Assembly (NCBI GenBank): GCA_934045075.1
Contig: OW203726.1
Span: 5,465,535 to 5,529,534 of the forward strand
Reading direction: 5' to 3'
Origin: Yponomeuta sedellus
Taxonomy: Eukaryota > Arthropoda > Insecta > Lepidoptera > Yponomeutidae
Length of the DNA stretch: 64,000 nucleotides
The position numbers and the translations under genes were made by a program. The notes beneath the pieces are model-generated. The model was not told the origin of the DNA. It searched no databases and was given only the letters and a program-made list of their open reading frames with translations. Positions 34,969 to 48,500 of the stretch are shown here, one piece after another (within the stretch, counting starts at the first letter, position 1; each line of letters begins with the position of its first letter).

Positions 34969-35589
34969 TTTTACGGTTTTACGCTGCAACTTGTTGCGAG
35001 TTACCTTGGAATATAATTAACTGAAAAATAGCTATTGCAATAATTTTGTACTTTATTTAGAATCACTAGCGCTCAAAATCTTTGTATTATTTGCAAGTTG
35101 TTTTGTATTCCTGCTGTGCTCACGTTCGAGTTTTTTCCAAATGCCTAATTTGTCTTCGTTTTGACAGTTCTGTGTGAGGGTCACAGATTAAAAAGACTGG
35201 TGAGAATTTCGAGTGGCCAAGAATCTGAATGATCTTGGAAACGGAACTAGTGCTGAAGAAAGTGAATTAGAAATCATGACTAGCACACGCCCACTCGGTT
35301 ACTTATCAAACAAAATCTTACATTCCTTCAGACAAAGACGGAATAATGAGCAACTGATTAAAAAAAATCAGGTTTTGTTTTAAGACGTTCTTCAATAAGA
35401 ATACTTTCCGTTGATAACAATATTCTATATGGACATATTCAACCGGACGCACACAATTTTTATTGCAAAGTTTGATAGTTAATAAATAAGTTTGGTTCAT
35501 ATAAATGAAATTAATTTTTTTTGGAAATTTCGCAACAAGTTTTGGAAATAAATTTGTTAAATAAAGGCGAATGACTGACAACAGGTCCG

Positions 35590-36165
35590 TAAACGATATC
35601 TCAGGGATCCCACTCGAAGTTGTTTCACAGTATCTCTATCTAGGGCAGACGCTCCAACTAGGCAGACACAACTTCAAGAGGGGAATCCAGAGAAGAATCA
35701 GTTGGGCTGGGCAGTCTTCTCTGCAGTCTCTAAGTCTTTAATCAGTACGTCCTACCTTCATGACATACGGAGCCCTGACGTGGACACTCACAGTTCGAAT
35801 AGTCCACCAATTTAAAGTTGCTCGGCGAGCTATGCTCAGTCAGTGTTTCTTTACGGGATTGAATCCGACACGAAATTATTATCCAGAAAATTAAAGACTT
35901 ACAGTACCTACAAAGCAAAAGCCAAAGCTGGCAGTGGGCGGGTCATATCTGTCGCAGGAACGGTAACCTTTGGGGTAGATCAGTTCTTGAGTGGAGATGT
36001 TAAGAGTGGATCTTGAGAGGAGCGGAGGACGCCCTGTGACCAGGTGCAGCGACGATATTCACAAAGCGGGGAGCAGTGATTGGAAGAGGAGAGTCGAAGA
36101 TCGGGCTCAGTGGCGTGGCTTGGGAGAGGACTATGTCCAGTGGACTGACACCGGCTGATGATGAT
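35590..36165 (+). pseudogene. RTE-clade LINE ORF2 3' remnant
   Basis: Plus-strand words typical of the end of RTE/BovB-like ORF2 proteins appear in order across frameshifts and stops: YLYLGQTLQLGR, RRISWAGQSSL, TYGALTWTLTVR, SGGRPVTRCSDD, WKRRVEDRAQWRGLGEDYVQ. The 3' end has GTCCAGTGGACTGACACCGG and a GATGATGATGATG tail. It fills much of the 1.6 kb between the NF-YB and XRN1 starts. Confidence 0.75.
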
Positions 36166-36553
36166 GATGACAAAACACAACACTACTTCTAAGGCACACC
36201 ACTAGAGGTATTCTGTGCACCTGTGCCACAGATTATAAAGTAATAACCACAGAACAATTAAACCAGTAGTAACGTATGCAATCTCTATTTAGTCTGTGTA
36301 CACATCACTCACTAGCTTGTACCTACCTACTTAGATCGTTCGCTATACTTTCCGTATTTTCGCTCTATTTCGTTAAAACACAGCCTAAAATAAATGAAAA
36401 TTGTGCTAAGGAACATACAGGAGCTATATCCATCCATTTTTGGACCTTATCATAGTGTTTGATTTTCTGAAATAGGTTACCCATTTTTGGGGTCGATCAA
36501 CAAAACAAGGCAACTGGCGGATATCTTTATACCCTGTGAACAAGTAAGCCAGG

Positions 36554-39500
36554 ATGGGAGTTCCAAAGTTTTTCCGCTACACAAGCGAACGGTACCCTTG
36601 CCTGAATGAATTGGTGAAGCAATATCAGGTAACTTGTTGTTCTACCTCCTATGTTTTTGTAGCCAAATCTTACCTACTATTCTAACGTTATTCATCAATC
36701 CTTCCAGATTAGGTAATGTTACTTAAACTTGTAACAGATAATTAGTACCATAAATGCCTTGCAGCAACTTAAACTGTTACATGAGATGGACACATAAATG
36801 TTGCATAGTAGCATAGACCAACAATTGGTCTATGATAGTAGTCACTTTTTACATTTCACCCTGAACAATTCCATCTTACACGCTTAAAATTATTAGGTCC
36901 ATAAGTAGAAGAATAGAATTATGTATTTTAGTTCTTTCTAAGTAACATGTCCACACAATTGTATGAAAACTATTGAGAAGCAATAATTGTTATTTGTGAA
37001 TTCGATTATCTTTTTCAGATCCCAGACTTCGACAACATGTACCTTGACATGAACGGAATAATCCACAACTGCTCGCATCCCGATGACTCAGATGCTCATT
37101 TCCGTATCACAGAGGAGAAGATCTTCCAGGATATATTCCACTATTTGAGTGTGCTATTCCAGATCATCAAGCCTAAAAAGTTATTCTTCATGGCTATTGA
37201 TGGTGTCGCTCCAAGGGCAAAGATGAACCAACAGCGAGGCAGGAGGTAAATAATTTGTTGTAATTTTTTACATTTCCCATAATACAATTTTCAATAAAAA
37301 AAGCTGAGGCAGCCTATAATTACCTGAAAACTATTTTTTCAGTATTGATAAATGAAACCACTGTGCTTCTACTTAACAAGCAAAGGTATAAAAATTACAT
37401 TATATTTTTTAAATCTTGAAACCTGTGGCATTTTGTATGAAAATAAATTTGAATTTGAAACTTTTGCTTATTAGAAATGATTCCATTATTAAGTATTCTA
37501 TTACTTACTGTTCTAGTTTACGCACCCCTTATATTATGACCACATTTCATCTTTCTTTCATCTCTCCATCAGTCTGTGTTGAGACTAACTTACAAGTGCA
37601 TGAATGTATTGAGTTAAAATTACTCTATATTCAGGTTGACAGACCCTGGAAGTTGTGAAGAAATCTAAGTTAACCCAATAGAAAGTTACGGCCAAGTATG
37701 CTGCTTTGATTGATATAGTGTATTTCCACATGCAATCAATCAATGAATCAGCCTGTCCATTGGTAGACATAGGCCTCCCCAAAGGTACACCACTTCCCTC
37801 TGTCCTTGGCCATTCTTATATGCCGCTGCCAACGATCAATAATTTTGAAACCCAAGGGAGTCAAAATTTATAGAGTACTTCCCATTGACCTAGACTATGA
37901 AATTTGGCAAGTGATATTGTGTAGTGCTACAAATTCAGAAAACATTTTTTTTTACGATGTAAGTACAAATGTATAGTACATTTGCCCTTACATCATAAAA
38001 AAAATTGTCCCTAAAGTTCGGGATATGTCCTGAAAAATTCCTTAATGATGTATATAATATATCAGTACAAATACTTACAAATTTGTATGGAACCCTCGGT
38101 GCGCGAGTCCTACTTGCACTTGGACAGTTTTGTTTTTACCCATTACCAAACTTTATCATAATTATGATAGATAGAGATCACTTTGTAACGGTGCAAACCT
38201 CTTTACACCATTTTTATTTCTTTTTCCATCTATCATTTTCAAATATTTAAATTATGTATGTCACTCATTCTTCGATTTCCCTCATTTTTCACACTACTAC
38301 TTTACGCTTTGACCAGATCTGACTTTTTACCTGCTTCTCCGTTTATCCGTTTTTATCCAGTTTTCTGTTAATATTACTACAATTCTACAAATAAAACCAC
38401 ACCTAAAGTCGTTCCAGAGTTTATTTACTATTATAAAAGTTATAAAACGTTCCACTGGCGCCCAACGTGGGGCGGATGGGCTTTGTCGTCTCAGCGTATC
38501 AAGCCGTGGGGTGACGTTGGGTTTTGTTATTATCGTTGGGCGCCAGTGGAACGTTTTATAACTTTTATAATAGTAAATAAAAGTTATAAAACGTTCCAAC
38601 TTAATTGCACAATTAGAATAAAGAGTTACAGAAGGTTTCTTATATCTTAGTAGTGGCATAGTGATATACAATTGGTGATCTTATTGCTTAGATCCTTAAT
38701 GTTAAAAGAAAGTTAAAGGAATATCTTATAGATAAATGTACTGGAACTTAAAATATTTTATGCAAGAAGGTTATTATAGAGACTTTACATTAAGTTTTGC
38801 AGTGCCCTCAGGGCTCCTCTCGTAGATGGACTTCTTAATTTAATCTTTAAGAACTATTGTAGCACATGAAGCAAATGAACTGAATTTGTTTTTGTATTTC
38901 TAGTAAAACTTCTCAAAAGTACTTAAACACTGAAACACTATAATTGTCGTCACACAGACAGCTCTGATCGCATAAAAACTTCTTACAGTGTGTGTTTTTT
39001 ACAGATTCAGATCAGCCAGGGAGGCTGAGAAATTAGAAGAAGAAGCTAAGGCTAAAGGTAGGAAAAATATTATTGGTTTGAATCCAGATTAACTTACTTC
39101 TTACCCCTTTATCCGGATTCAAATCAACAGTGTAGTGCGTAAAATATTGAAATACATCAAATATCTTAAGAACTCTTAACCTTACAAGCCACTGCAATAA
39201 CGAAGTTGTGCATCTGCGGTGCTTGCTTTATGTCGCACGTCCCATTATTCACCGTGTGGGTATGTGGCCAGTATGATTTCAATCTCCTTTCAATCTACCA
39301 CACTACTGACTAATACGAAGTTTTAGCAGGTAAAATTATTTAAGTAACACTTTATTGGTCCCTGCGAACATAGTTTCAAATAATTATCTATTCAAATTAA
39401 AATAAACAAAAGCACTTATTCAAAATGAAATATTTGTAATAGTATTTCTTAATGATTCGCGATACTCATCTTATACATAGTTATATTAAACGGGTCTAAT

Positions 39501-42500
39501 CGCATTTGTTTGTCGATTGGGTCTCGGACTCGGCAAACGACGATCTGCGAAAAACTGCAGCCAGATGCGGGATGAGGCAAGCTGAAGACAGGGTGCTATG
39601 GCGCTCATTAGGGGAGGGCTATATCCAGCAGTGGACTAGTATAGCCTGACGACGATTGGGGTGATTAGTGAACCAGTCCTTTGTAATCTTCTACTTATGG
39701 CGCCTCTTCGACTAGCAAATGTAGGTTTGGGGTTATCTAGGTAATTAGTGTGGATGTGTTGATCACAAATAAATATATCAGAAGGTTGCAATTAAAAGTC
39801 TGTATTCAATTTAGTACACGTACAATGGTTTACACAGGAGGTTACACACAATCTTAGGTTTTACGCTTTAAACTACGGTACTCTAAAAGGTTTCGGAGGC
39901 GACTGCCTCAAAGGGTTTCGGGGGGACGACTGGCTGGACACCAGACGTCCCCGCGTGATCGTTGCGCTACGTTACTTTGTTGCTTCAAATGTTGACTCAG
40001 CGTTCCAAGTCCCTACATAGGCAACGAAGAATAATGCATAGATAAAAATCGAAAATTGTTTTTTTTACAAATATAATATTATGTCTTGTTTGGTTCTTCT
40101 GTTATTAATAACTTAATGTGGTAAATTCCATACATAACAAGAAAAAGTGAGAAATCGAGTGTTAAAATGTAAAAATCTCTTGCCAATGTAGAGCTGCTCA
40201 GTGAACATGACTTCTTTATCGTCATCGTTTTCCCTGAAGCTCTGCAGTGCAGCTAGATGCAGGTCGCATAGAGGCATGAGCCAGCGGCTTGGAGAGGATG
40301 TGTTTGAGGAAGAGTCGATAATTTTGATCTAAAAAAGAGTTTTCCATTGGCAATTTTACACTTGATTATATTATTTTTTAATGCATTAACCTGTACGTAA
40401 TACAGAGAGTATTGTAAAGAGGTTCGAAATTTTACTCATGTCGGTAGTCGCCCATTAGCTCAGTTGGGACAGCGCTGGCATGGTTAGCCAGAGGTCGCGG
40501 GTTCGAGTCCCGGCATGGGTGGATTTTTTAGCCTCTAAGTAGGTTTTTATAATTTTATGCCACACCTGGCAATAAAGTGGCACATTTACGTCGCACATTT
40601 ACGTATTTACGTGCGCAAACTTCTGCGATCTCGGCCTTTCTTTGTATTACCACCCTAGTTGTGTAATGTACTATTACACTTTTGTTCCCCAGGCGAGGTG
40701 CTCCCAACGGAGAAGCGGTTCGATAGCAACTGCATCACGCCGGGGACGGTGTTCATGGCGCGCCTGCATGAGCAACTCAAGTACTTTGTGAAGAACAAGA
40801 TATCCACGGATCCGCTCTGGTCAAAAGTAAAGGTCATATTGTCTGGACATGAGGTAAGTCCTATACTACAAAAGCTCTAGTTATTTGTGGACAAAGTAAG
40901 AGTACTTAGTTTTCCTTTAGCTCTAAACTTATGGTCTCATTAAAACACTCGTAACCGCAGTTACGTCTTCACCTTGAACACGGACTATTTAAAAGTACAT
41001 ATGAAGCGTGGCTAAGTTAATGAAGACTCCAGGGAAAAAGACGAACTTGTCACATTTTTCGGAAGTAATCTGTGAATGAAGTTTTGTTGGGAATTTCCGT
41101 TACTCTAAGATAGTAAACCGAACAGGTTAAAAACCAAATTAGTCTCAGAGTTATTGACGCTTAAAAAATCGCATACAGGGAAAAAGTGGCATAAGTCAAA
41201 CTTTCAAAATGCAATATCTCTAAATCTTTGTTGCTTGACTAGTTTGTCTTTTTCCCGGGGGTCTTTAGTTGTATTTTTCTTGATCAGAGTGTCAGCTGTC
41301 AATTCGTCTACGAAATTTTATAATCCCTACATTTTATTAAAGCTGTGGTAATGGCCTGAAGCGTTGGCCTTGCTTCACATCACAGAGATAAAGTCAAATT
41401 ATATAGGGTGAAAGCGCAACGCTAAAACATTGGCCTCACATGCGAGTGTTCGAGTCCTACTTATTTTTTTAAGTTACATATATTTGTGATTTGTTGTAGC
41501 ACTAATAAAGTAAGTGATATACACTCATCAGCTTAAAGCTGCATTGTATTAATAAATATTAACACCACTTTCTTATGGTGAAGGAAAACAACGAAAACCT
41601 CAGAATGTGTTCTTACACATAAATCAATAAATAAATATCCATGGACATATTACACAGATCTCGTTAGCCCTATACTTAGTACAATTAAATGAATTGTGGT
41701 ATAGGTGCTAACTCGACGATATATTTAATACAACAAATACATCATCCAAGACCCGAGACAAACTAGAAAAGTTCGTTTCTTAGTTTGACCCGGCCGGGGA
41801 TTGAACCCGAGACCTTCGGTTTTACAGTTAGGGTGCCAAACCGCTGCGCCACTGAGGCCGTCAGTCAGTGTTTAGTTTTTTAATTTGGACTTGTTTCATT
41901 TTTTGGCAAACGCAACATAAGTTACTTGATCCAGACTCCACATGTGCTAAATTATAAATCATTGTATAGCACCCCTTTCTATCCAATTTGTTGTCTTTCT
42001 AATTCTTCTTCAGCATTTGTTTTTCCACTGGACATAGCGGTAGTCACTACTAGCGGTCATGCTACTAGCGGTAGTCACGGGACGGTCACCCATCCTGCAC
42101 CTGACAGCGCTTTGTTTTTCCTTTTCACAAGTGATTGATTCCAATCATTCTGTTCGACTAGGCCACGAACGCTTCCTATTGGCATAGTTATAGTTGGGTC
42201 ATGGTCATGGTTATAACTATTGTTGCGGTCCTATCGCGAAACATCTAGAATGGAGCCTTCTGGAAGCCTATTGAATAGTCGCCGCATGTTGCGTATTATT
42301 AACGCTGCAAGCAATAATGACTCGTAGCGTAAGGCGTAATAGCGTAAGGCTCAAAACTCTATGACATGCAACTGTTCTAGGGTCGTTGCCGCGTGCACCG
42401 AGCGTAGCTACGCACGGGAATGTTCGAGAACCCTTGCCGGCGGATATAAATAGCGGCCGCCGCGGCGCGCAGTCAGTTCAGTTTGGACTAGCGAAGAGTA

Positions 42501-45500
42501 AACTTCGAGCGAACAATACCGAGCAATACCTGCGATACGAGCGATAACCTACGATCTCAGCGATACTATTCCACTTCTATTGGAATCTTTGTGTGGACTT
42601 CGTGTCGTGAAGACCTGCAGACCAGACCCAGCGTGAATAAATCCTAAAAAGTTGTCCTTGGCATTTTACCTCCAGATCTAGATCCCTAGCCCGTAACACT
42701 ATGACTATGACCCAATTATAACTATGAAATAGATACAATGGCAATGGTGATAACTATTCAGAGTTCCTCTCCTTAGACTCCAGGCGAAGGCGAGCACAAG
42801 ATAATGGACTACATACGCTGGGCTCGGTCGCAGCAAGACTACGACCCGAACACGCGGCACTGTCTGTACGGCTTGGACGCGGATCTTATAATGCTGGGAA
42901 TGTGCACGCACGAGCCGCACTTCGCCTTGCTCAGAGAGGAGGTAACAACTGTTGTTTGTCGTCATTTTGTTGTCGTCTGCCTCGTTGGTCTAGCCTTCCA
43001 GCAGTCTGGGGCAGAATGTAATCTAACTACTAATTACTAACTATGATTACATAAAGTAGTCGATAATCACGATTACAAACTACATGAAGTAATCAGAACA
43101 AGTAGTTAAACATGTTGATTACTAACTGCAAATTGTAGTTGCAATCACGATTACAAGATTACTTTTTATAACTACATTTTGATTACTGTAGTTAACTACA
43201 TGTAACCACAACTACTTGTAACCATAACTATGTGGTTACTTTGTAGTGTTCGTTACATGTAGTTAACTACTTTTTATCGCAGTTACTAATCTGATTACAA
43301 AAAGTAGTTATATAACTACGCCCTACACTACCGTCAAGGCGCGTTGGTACCAAGACAGAAGTAGTTGGTTCGATTACCAGGTGTAACGGTGCAAACCTCT
43401 TTATACCATTTTTTTATATTTCTTTTTCTATCTATCACTTTCAAATATTTCAAATTATGTCACACATTTTCGAGATTTCCCTCATTTTCATCATTACTAC
43501 TTTACATATTGACTAGACCTGACTATTTTAGCTGTTTATCCCGTTTTTGTTCAATTTTCTGTTTTTATTATAAATAAAAATAAATAAAACAGTACAAATA
43601 ACGCACGAAGTTAGAGTCGTTCCAGTTTTATTATTTAAACAAGTTTTACAACACTACAAAGGAACGGGCATAGGTTTAGTTACATTAATTTATTGGATTT
43701 TTCCAGGTGAAGTTCGGCAAGACGACGCAACGGGCGACAAGTCCGGAAGAAACCAACTTCTACCTCCTACATCTCTCCCTGCTCAGGGAATACCTGGCAC
43801 AGGAATTCATATCCATAAAGGAGACATTGCCTTTTGAGTACGACATAGAGAAAATAGTCGACGATTGGGTCCTAATGGGCTTCCTAGTGGGCAACGATTT
43901 TATACCCAATCTGCCTAACATGCATATTAGCAATGACGCGCTACCACTATTGTATAAGACTTATATGACGGTGCTGCCGACTTTAGATGGTAAGTGGCTA
44001 GCTTTGGATAAATAGATAGATAAAAATATTAATTTTGCGGCACAATACTTAAACATGACATAAAAATTCATTATAGGTACATGAAACAAGAGTATGCATG
44101 CAAGACTATGCTGAAATGCAAACAATTTAAAGCGTAACATCATAACGAACAAAGTGCACTATTATTTCAGCACATTGTACACTCTATTTGGCTATAGTTC
44201 TGATGAATTTGCAACAGAAATGCGAAGGTTGATCTTTCAACCTCAAAATTCAATGAACAAATACTATTGTGAAGAAACAATAAAATAAAAATACTAGCAG
44301 CTTTTGCCTTGCTTAAGTTCAAAGTATGGTCCCGACTCAGCTACAGATTTTGCTGTTGTTCATCGCTATGATTTTATTTATTGACCAGAATTAACATATC
44401 GCAAGAAACTATCTGATTTACCAGATTGGCAGTAGATCACTTCCTGTCACTTTCTAAGCATGCGTGCTGATTATACACTACTGTATGTGATTTCTAATCT
44501 TACAGCACGAAACAATTTTATATTTTGTGGGTGTTTGAGATTTCCGTATCATGTATGTATGTTATGTTACTGAAACATTAATTATTTTTTTATGTTGCCT
44601 ATTTATAAACGCCCCACTACAGGGCGCAAAGCCTTCTCTCAGAGAGAGAGAGAAGGAGAACTAATTAAAGTCATAATTCGTGCTGATGATATTTTAGTTA
44701 AATCTATATAAATAAAATTCACTTCACTGACTCACTCATCAACGCCCAGCCCAAGCCGTTGGACCTATTAAGGTGAAATTTTGCACAGAGTGTCTATATA
44801 TAATGTAGGAAAGGAATGAGACTGGATTTTTTTAAATTCGACCCCTAAGGGGGCGAAAACGGTTCCGAAAACTTGTCTGGGAAATATAATTTTCTTGAAA
44901 CTTAAAATAAATTCTCTTCAACACCATTGATCAAACACGTGTTTCGCCGTTTTTCCAAATTTAAACTTTAAGGGAGGGAACGAGGTTGCAATATTTTGTA
45001 GCTGCTAAAGTCCAAGCGGACTGAGTCGCGGGCAAAAGCTAGTTACACTGTAAAAACTCACTTGGAATGGCTCGTGGCTGTCCGTTTTGCACCTTTAGAG
45101 CAGGGTTACATCTTCCTTTTTTACCTTTGCATGTGTTTTTCATGAATCTCTTTCAACAGGCTACATAAACGAGGCCGGTGACCTAAACCTGTCTCGTTTC
45201 GAGGCGTTCATGCAGGAGCTAGCCAAGATCGACAAGGAGAAGTTCCAGGACACGTACGCGGACCTCAAGTACTTCGAGGGGAAGACCGGCCGGCGGCCCA
45301 ACGCCAATGAGCGGAAAGAGGTGAGTCCAGGCCCTAGAGTCTAATATTGGCCTTTTGGCCTTTTTGCATCTACTGAATGAGATGATTTATACAGCGTCCA
45401 GTGGTATCTTCACTCACACTAGATGGGTAAAGGAACCACTCCGGCGCTATAGTGCCTGGGACATGGTTTAATAGATGGTGTAGGCTTGCCCAGCACCTAT

Positions 45501-48500
45501 ACCATCCTGACAGCATAGTCGGCCTAGCCCACAGGAAAGACTAGTCAATACGTGCGGAGCCAACCAAGCCGCGGGTTTCCTCACGATGTTTTCCTTCACA
45601 GTTAGCGTGTGGTATTGCTACTACAAATTTGCAAATGTACGTAACTTTGAAATTAAACAAAGTCATTGGTATATGCCCGCACTCGGGATCGAACCTGGGG
45701 CTCTCGCTTGCCAGTCCATGGTTTTACCCACAGAACATAAAAAAAGAGTAGAAGTAGCGACATGACACATTAGTATGAAAACCAGTGTAACCAAACTGAT
45801 ACTTACAAACCAAACGCACACTACGAATGCCAACCTGCCATTGGTAAATAAAGTCAATGCCGAAAAGGTGTACATCATAAAAGTTTCAATTAAAATATGC
45901 ACCTTTTTGTAATGTTAACAATGATCAAAGTCAAATGACAATGATGAAATTAAGGTTGACATTTTGTAGTAACGCTACTCTACACTAGATGGAACTATCG
46001 CCGCGACGGAGCGAAAAGAACTTTTACCAAGTAAGACAGAAAGTTCAAAATTGAAAAACAAGTACATTCTCAGTTTGGGATGGGACAACGCGAGTTCTAG
46101 TTTGTCGATAGGGAACCTATCGACAAATTATACTCGTACAAACAGTTTACACATTAACGGCCGAATATGAATACTGGTACTTAGAAGTATTTTTAGCTAT
46201 TTCTTTTTTGCCTGCGGGTTGACTGGTAGAAAATGCATCTTTTCTACATTATCTTTTGTACAATATAGTATATTTAATTACAAGTGCGGAAAGGCTGTCA
46301 TTGCAAAGAGTTCCGACAAGTTGCAATGACGGTTCCGCACGTGTACTGAACGACTATTTTTAATACAGTTGCGAAAAAAATAAGCAATTTAATAAAAAAA
46401 AAATATTTAGAAAATGGCGCCAACCGTAAAAAAATATAAGCAGAGATTTTTTTTTTTCACCCATTCTAGAAGGCAAAGGGAACTATGCCCATACAGCCAA
46501 GTCTTCAGAAGAATTTTTTTATTGATGTGAAATGAAAATGAAATTTAATGAGATGAAATGAAATGAAACCTAACTTAACTCATTCAATCAAATCATTAAA
46601 TCTGATATTGAAACAAATTAGTAGCTCATAAAAACTTCTATGATTTGTTTTTAGTAAAAACTTCATGGTTGGTTTTTCTTTTTAATAGACATGATTTTGA
46701 CAGTTGGGAAAGAAAACGCACGAGTGCAGGAAAGGTAAAAAAAGCACGAGTGTTTAATAGCCCACATCCCGCATGCTATACGTCCGTGTAATACGCCACT
46801 TTTTGAGCAACTGTATTAAAAAAGAATTAACACTAATAGGGTACATAGACGCACAAATAAAACAATGTAATAGATTTCATATTTTAAAATGTTATCTCTT
46901 ATTTAAAACTAGCTTCAACCCGCTGCTTCGCGGGCGTTAGAAATTATAAAACGGGAAATATAATGTATTCTAGGACTCAATTCAGATCTTTGTCTATCTG
47001 TACGCCATGTTTCATACGATAATACTAATTTTATTGACGATGGTACTAATATATTTCATTTATACACAAGAGTCTAACCTGGAAGTGAAACACATTTTTT
47101 CTGGTATTGCTGCATCACATAAGTGCCACCTTCCGCCATTTTTAGTGTTCATGAAAATGCTCAGAATATATTGTGTTCATTTTGCCTTCCTGTCGCTGCC
47201 ATCCATTTTAATTTCGTATCCGGTTCCTTAGAAAACTAAACGAAAACTCACTTCCAAATTGTTTTGATTCCGAGAGGGTTGTTGTAACATTGCCTCGGAT
47301 TTCTGTTGTCAAAGGTGTAAGATGAAAATTACTTCGATAGTTTCTTAGATATTTCAGTCACTGATAAACTGGTGAAGAAAAACTATATCGCGATATATGT
47401 GCTCATGTCATATCTTGTATGAAAAGTAGTAATGTATGAGCTCCAATGACAGTTTTCACATGCAGAACGACCAGCCGGCGACCGGAGCTCATACATTACT
47501 ACTTTACCCGGCCCGGCGACCGGACGGCGACCGAATGCATGTGAAAAGGCACTTAGGAAGTAGGTATAAAATAATAATAATTATTTTACCTACTTAGACG
47601 AATTGTAATTTACGATACCTAAGTACCATTAAGTATGTAGGACTACTAAGTCATAGACAATTATCGATAGATTTTTATCATGTGTGCCCCCATCCGTAAT
47701 TGAGTAGAATTCAAATTATGACAGAAATTTCTAGAGAAGGTACACTTTCTTCGATGAAAATTTAACTTTACTAACCAGTAAATAAAGGTGGTTTCACTTT
47801 TTCATTTTCGGATTGGTTTCCGTGCTCATGTCATTACAAATTTAATTAAAAATACAATGAAATACGTCTTACCGATGAAATATTATGGCATGATCGGTAT
47901 ATTTTAATGCCCAGCTTTTACTTTTGCTCTCTAACACAGCACAACAAGGCATTTTAATCGTGTTTTCACCATTTTTTTCTTCACTAGAAGCGCACGGCAA
48001 CTGAAGTAAACAAAACTGTCACCGACTACGCATAGGCAATACATTGCTAATGTGAGGCACGCGGGCACCGCCCACTTACGACTTCTACTCTTTTTTTATG
48101 TTGTGTGGTTTTACCCACTGAGCTACCACCGTTTCCCTAGGGTCTTCCTAGGCGCTTCCATAGGCCCTAGAGTCTAATACATAACATAACATTTACATAC
48201 AGGCACATACATTGCTTCTGGCCCCACACTACGATACCCTGTTGTTTAGAATAGAAGTTTGATTTCTGACTGCACCCATGACGGACGGAACTACTTGTCA
48301 TCTGGCTGAAAAATTTCCCTCTTGTATCATGCTTGTTAAACGTGTGATTTCCCAAAATGGTGTGGCGATTAGATTGCCGGGCTCATATCTTCGCGTGCAG
48401 TGCAAAATAAATTCAGGGACGGATCCCGGTGGGTCCCACATCCAACACCTGTGTCGTGGGAACAAACGGGAAAATGGGGAAAAATGGGAAAAACAAACGT

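Noticed and set aside
36241..36553. Defined XRN1 promoter elements
   Set aside because: No TATA box, clear initiator or CCAAT box could be placed with confidence upstream of the ATG; the 5' UTR length is unknown.
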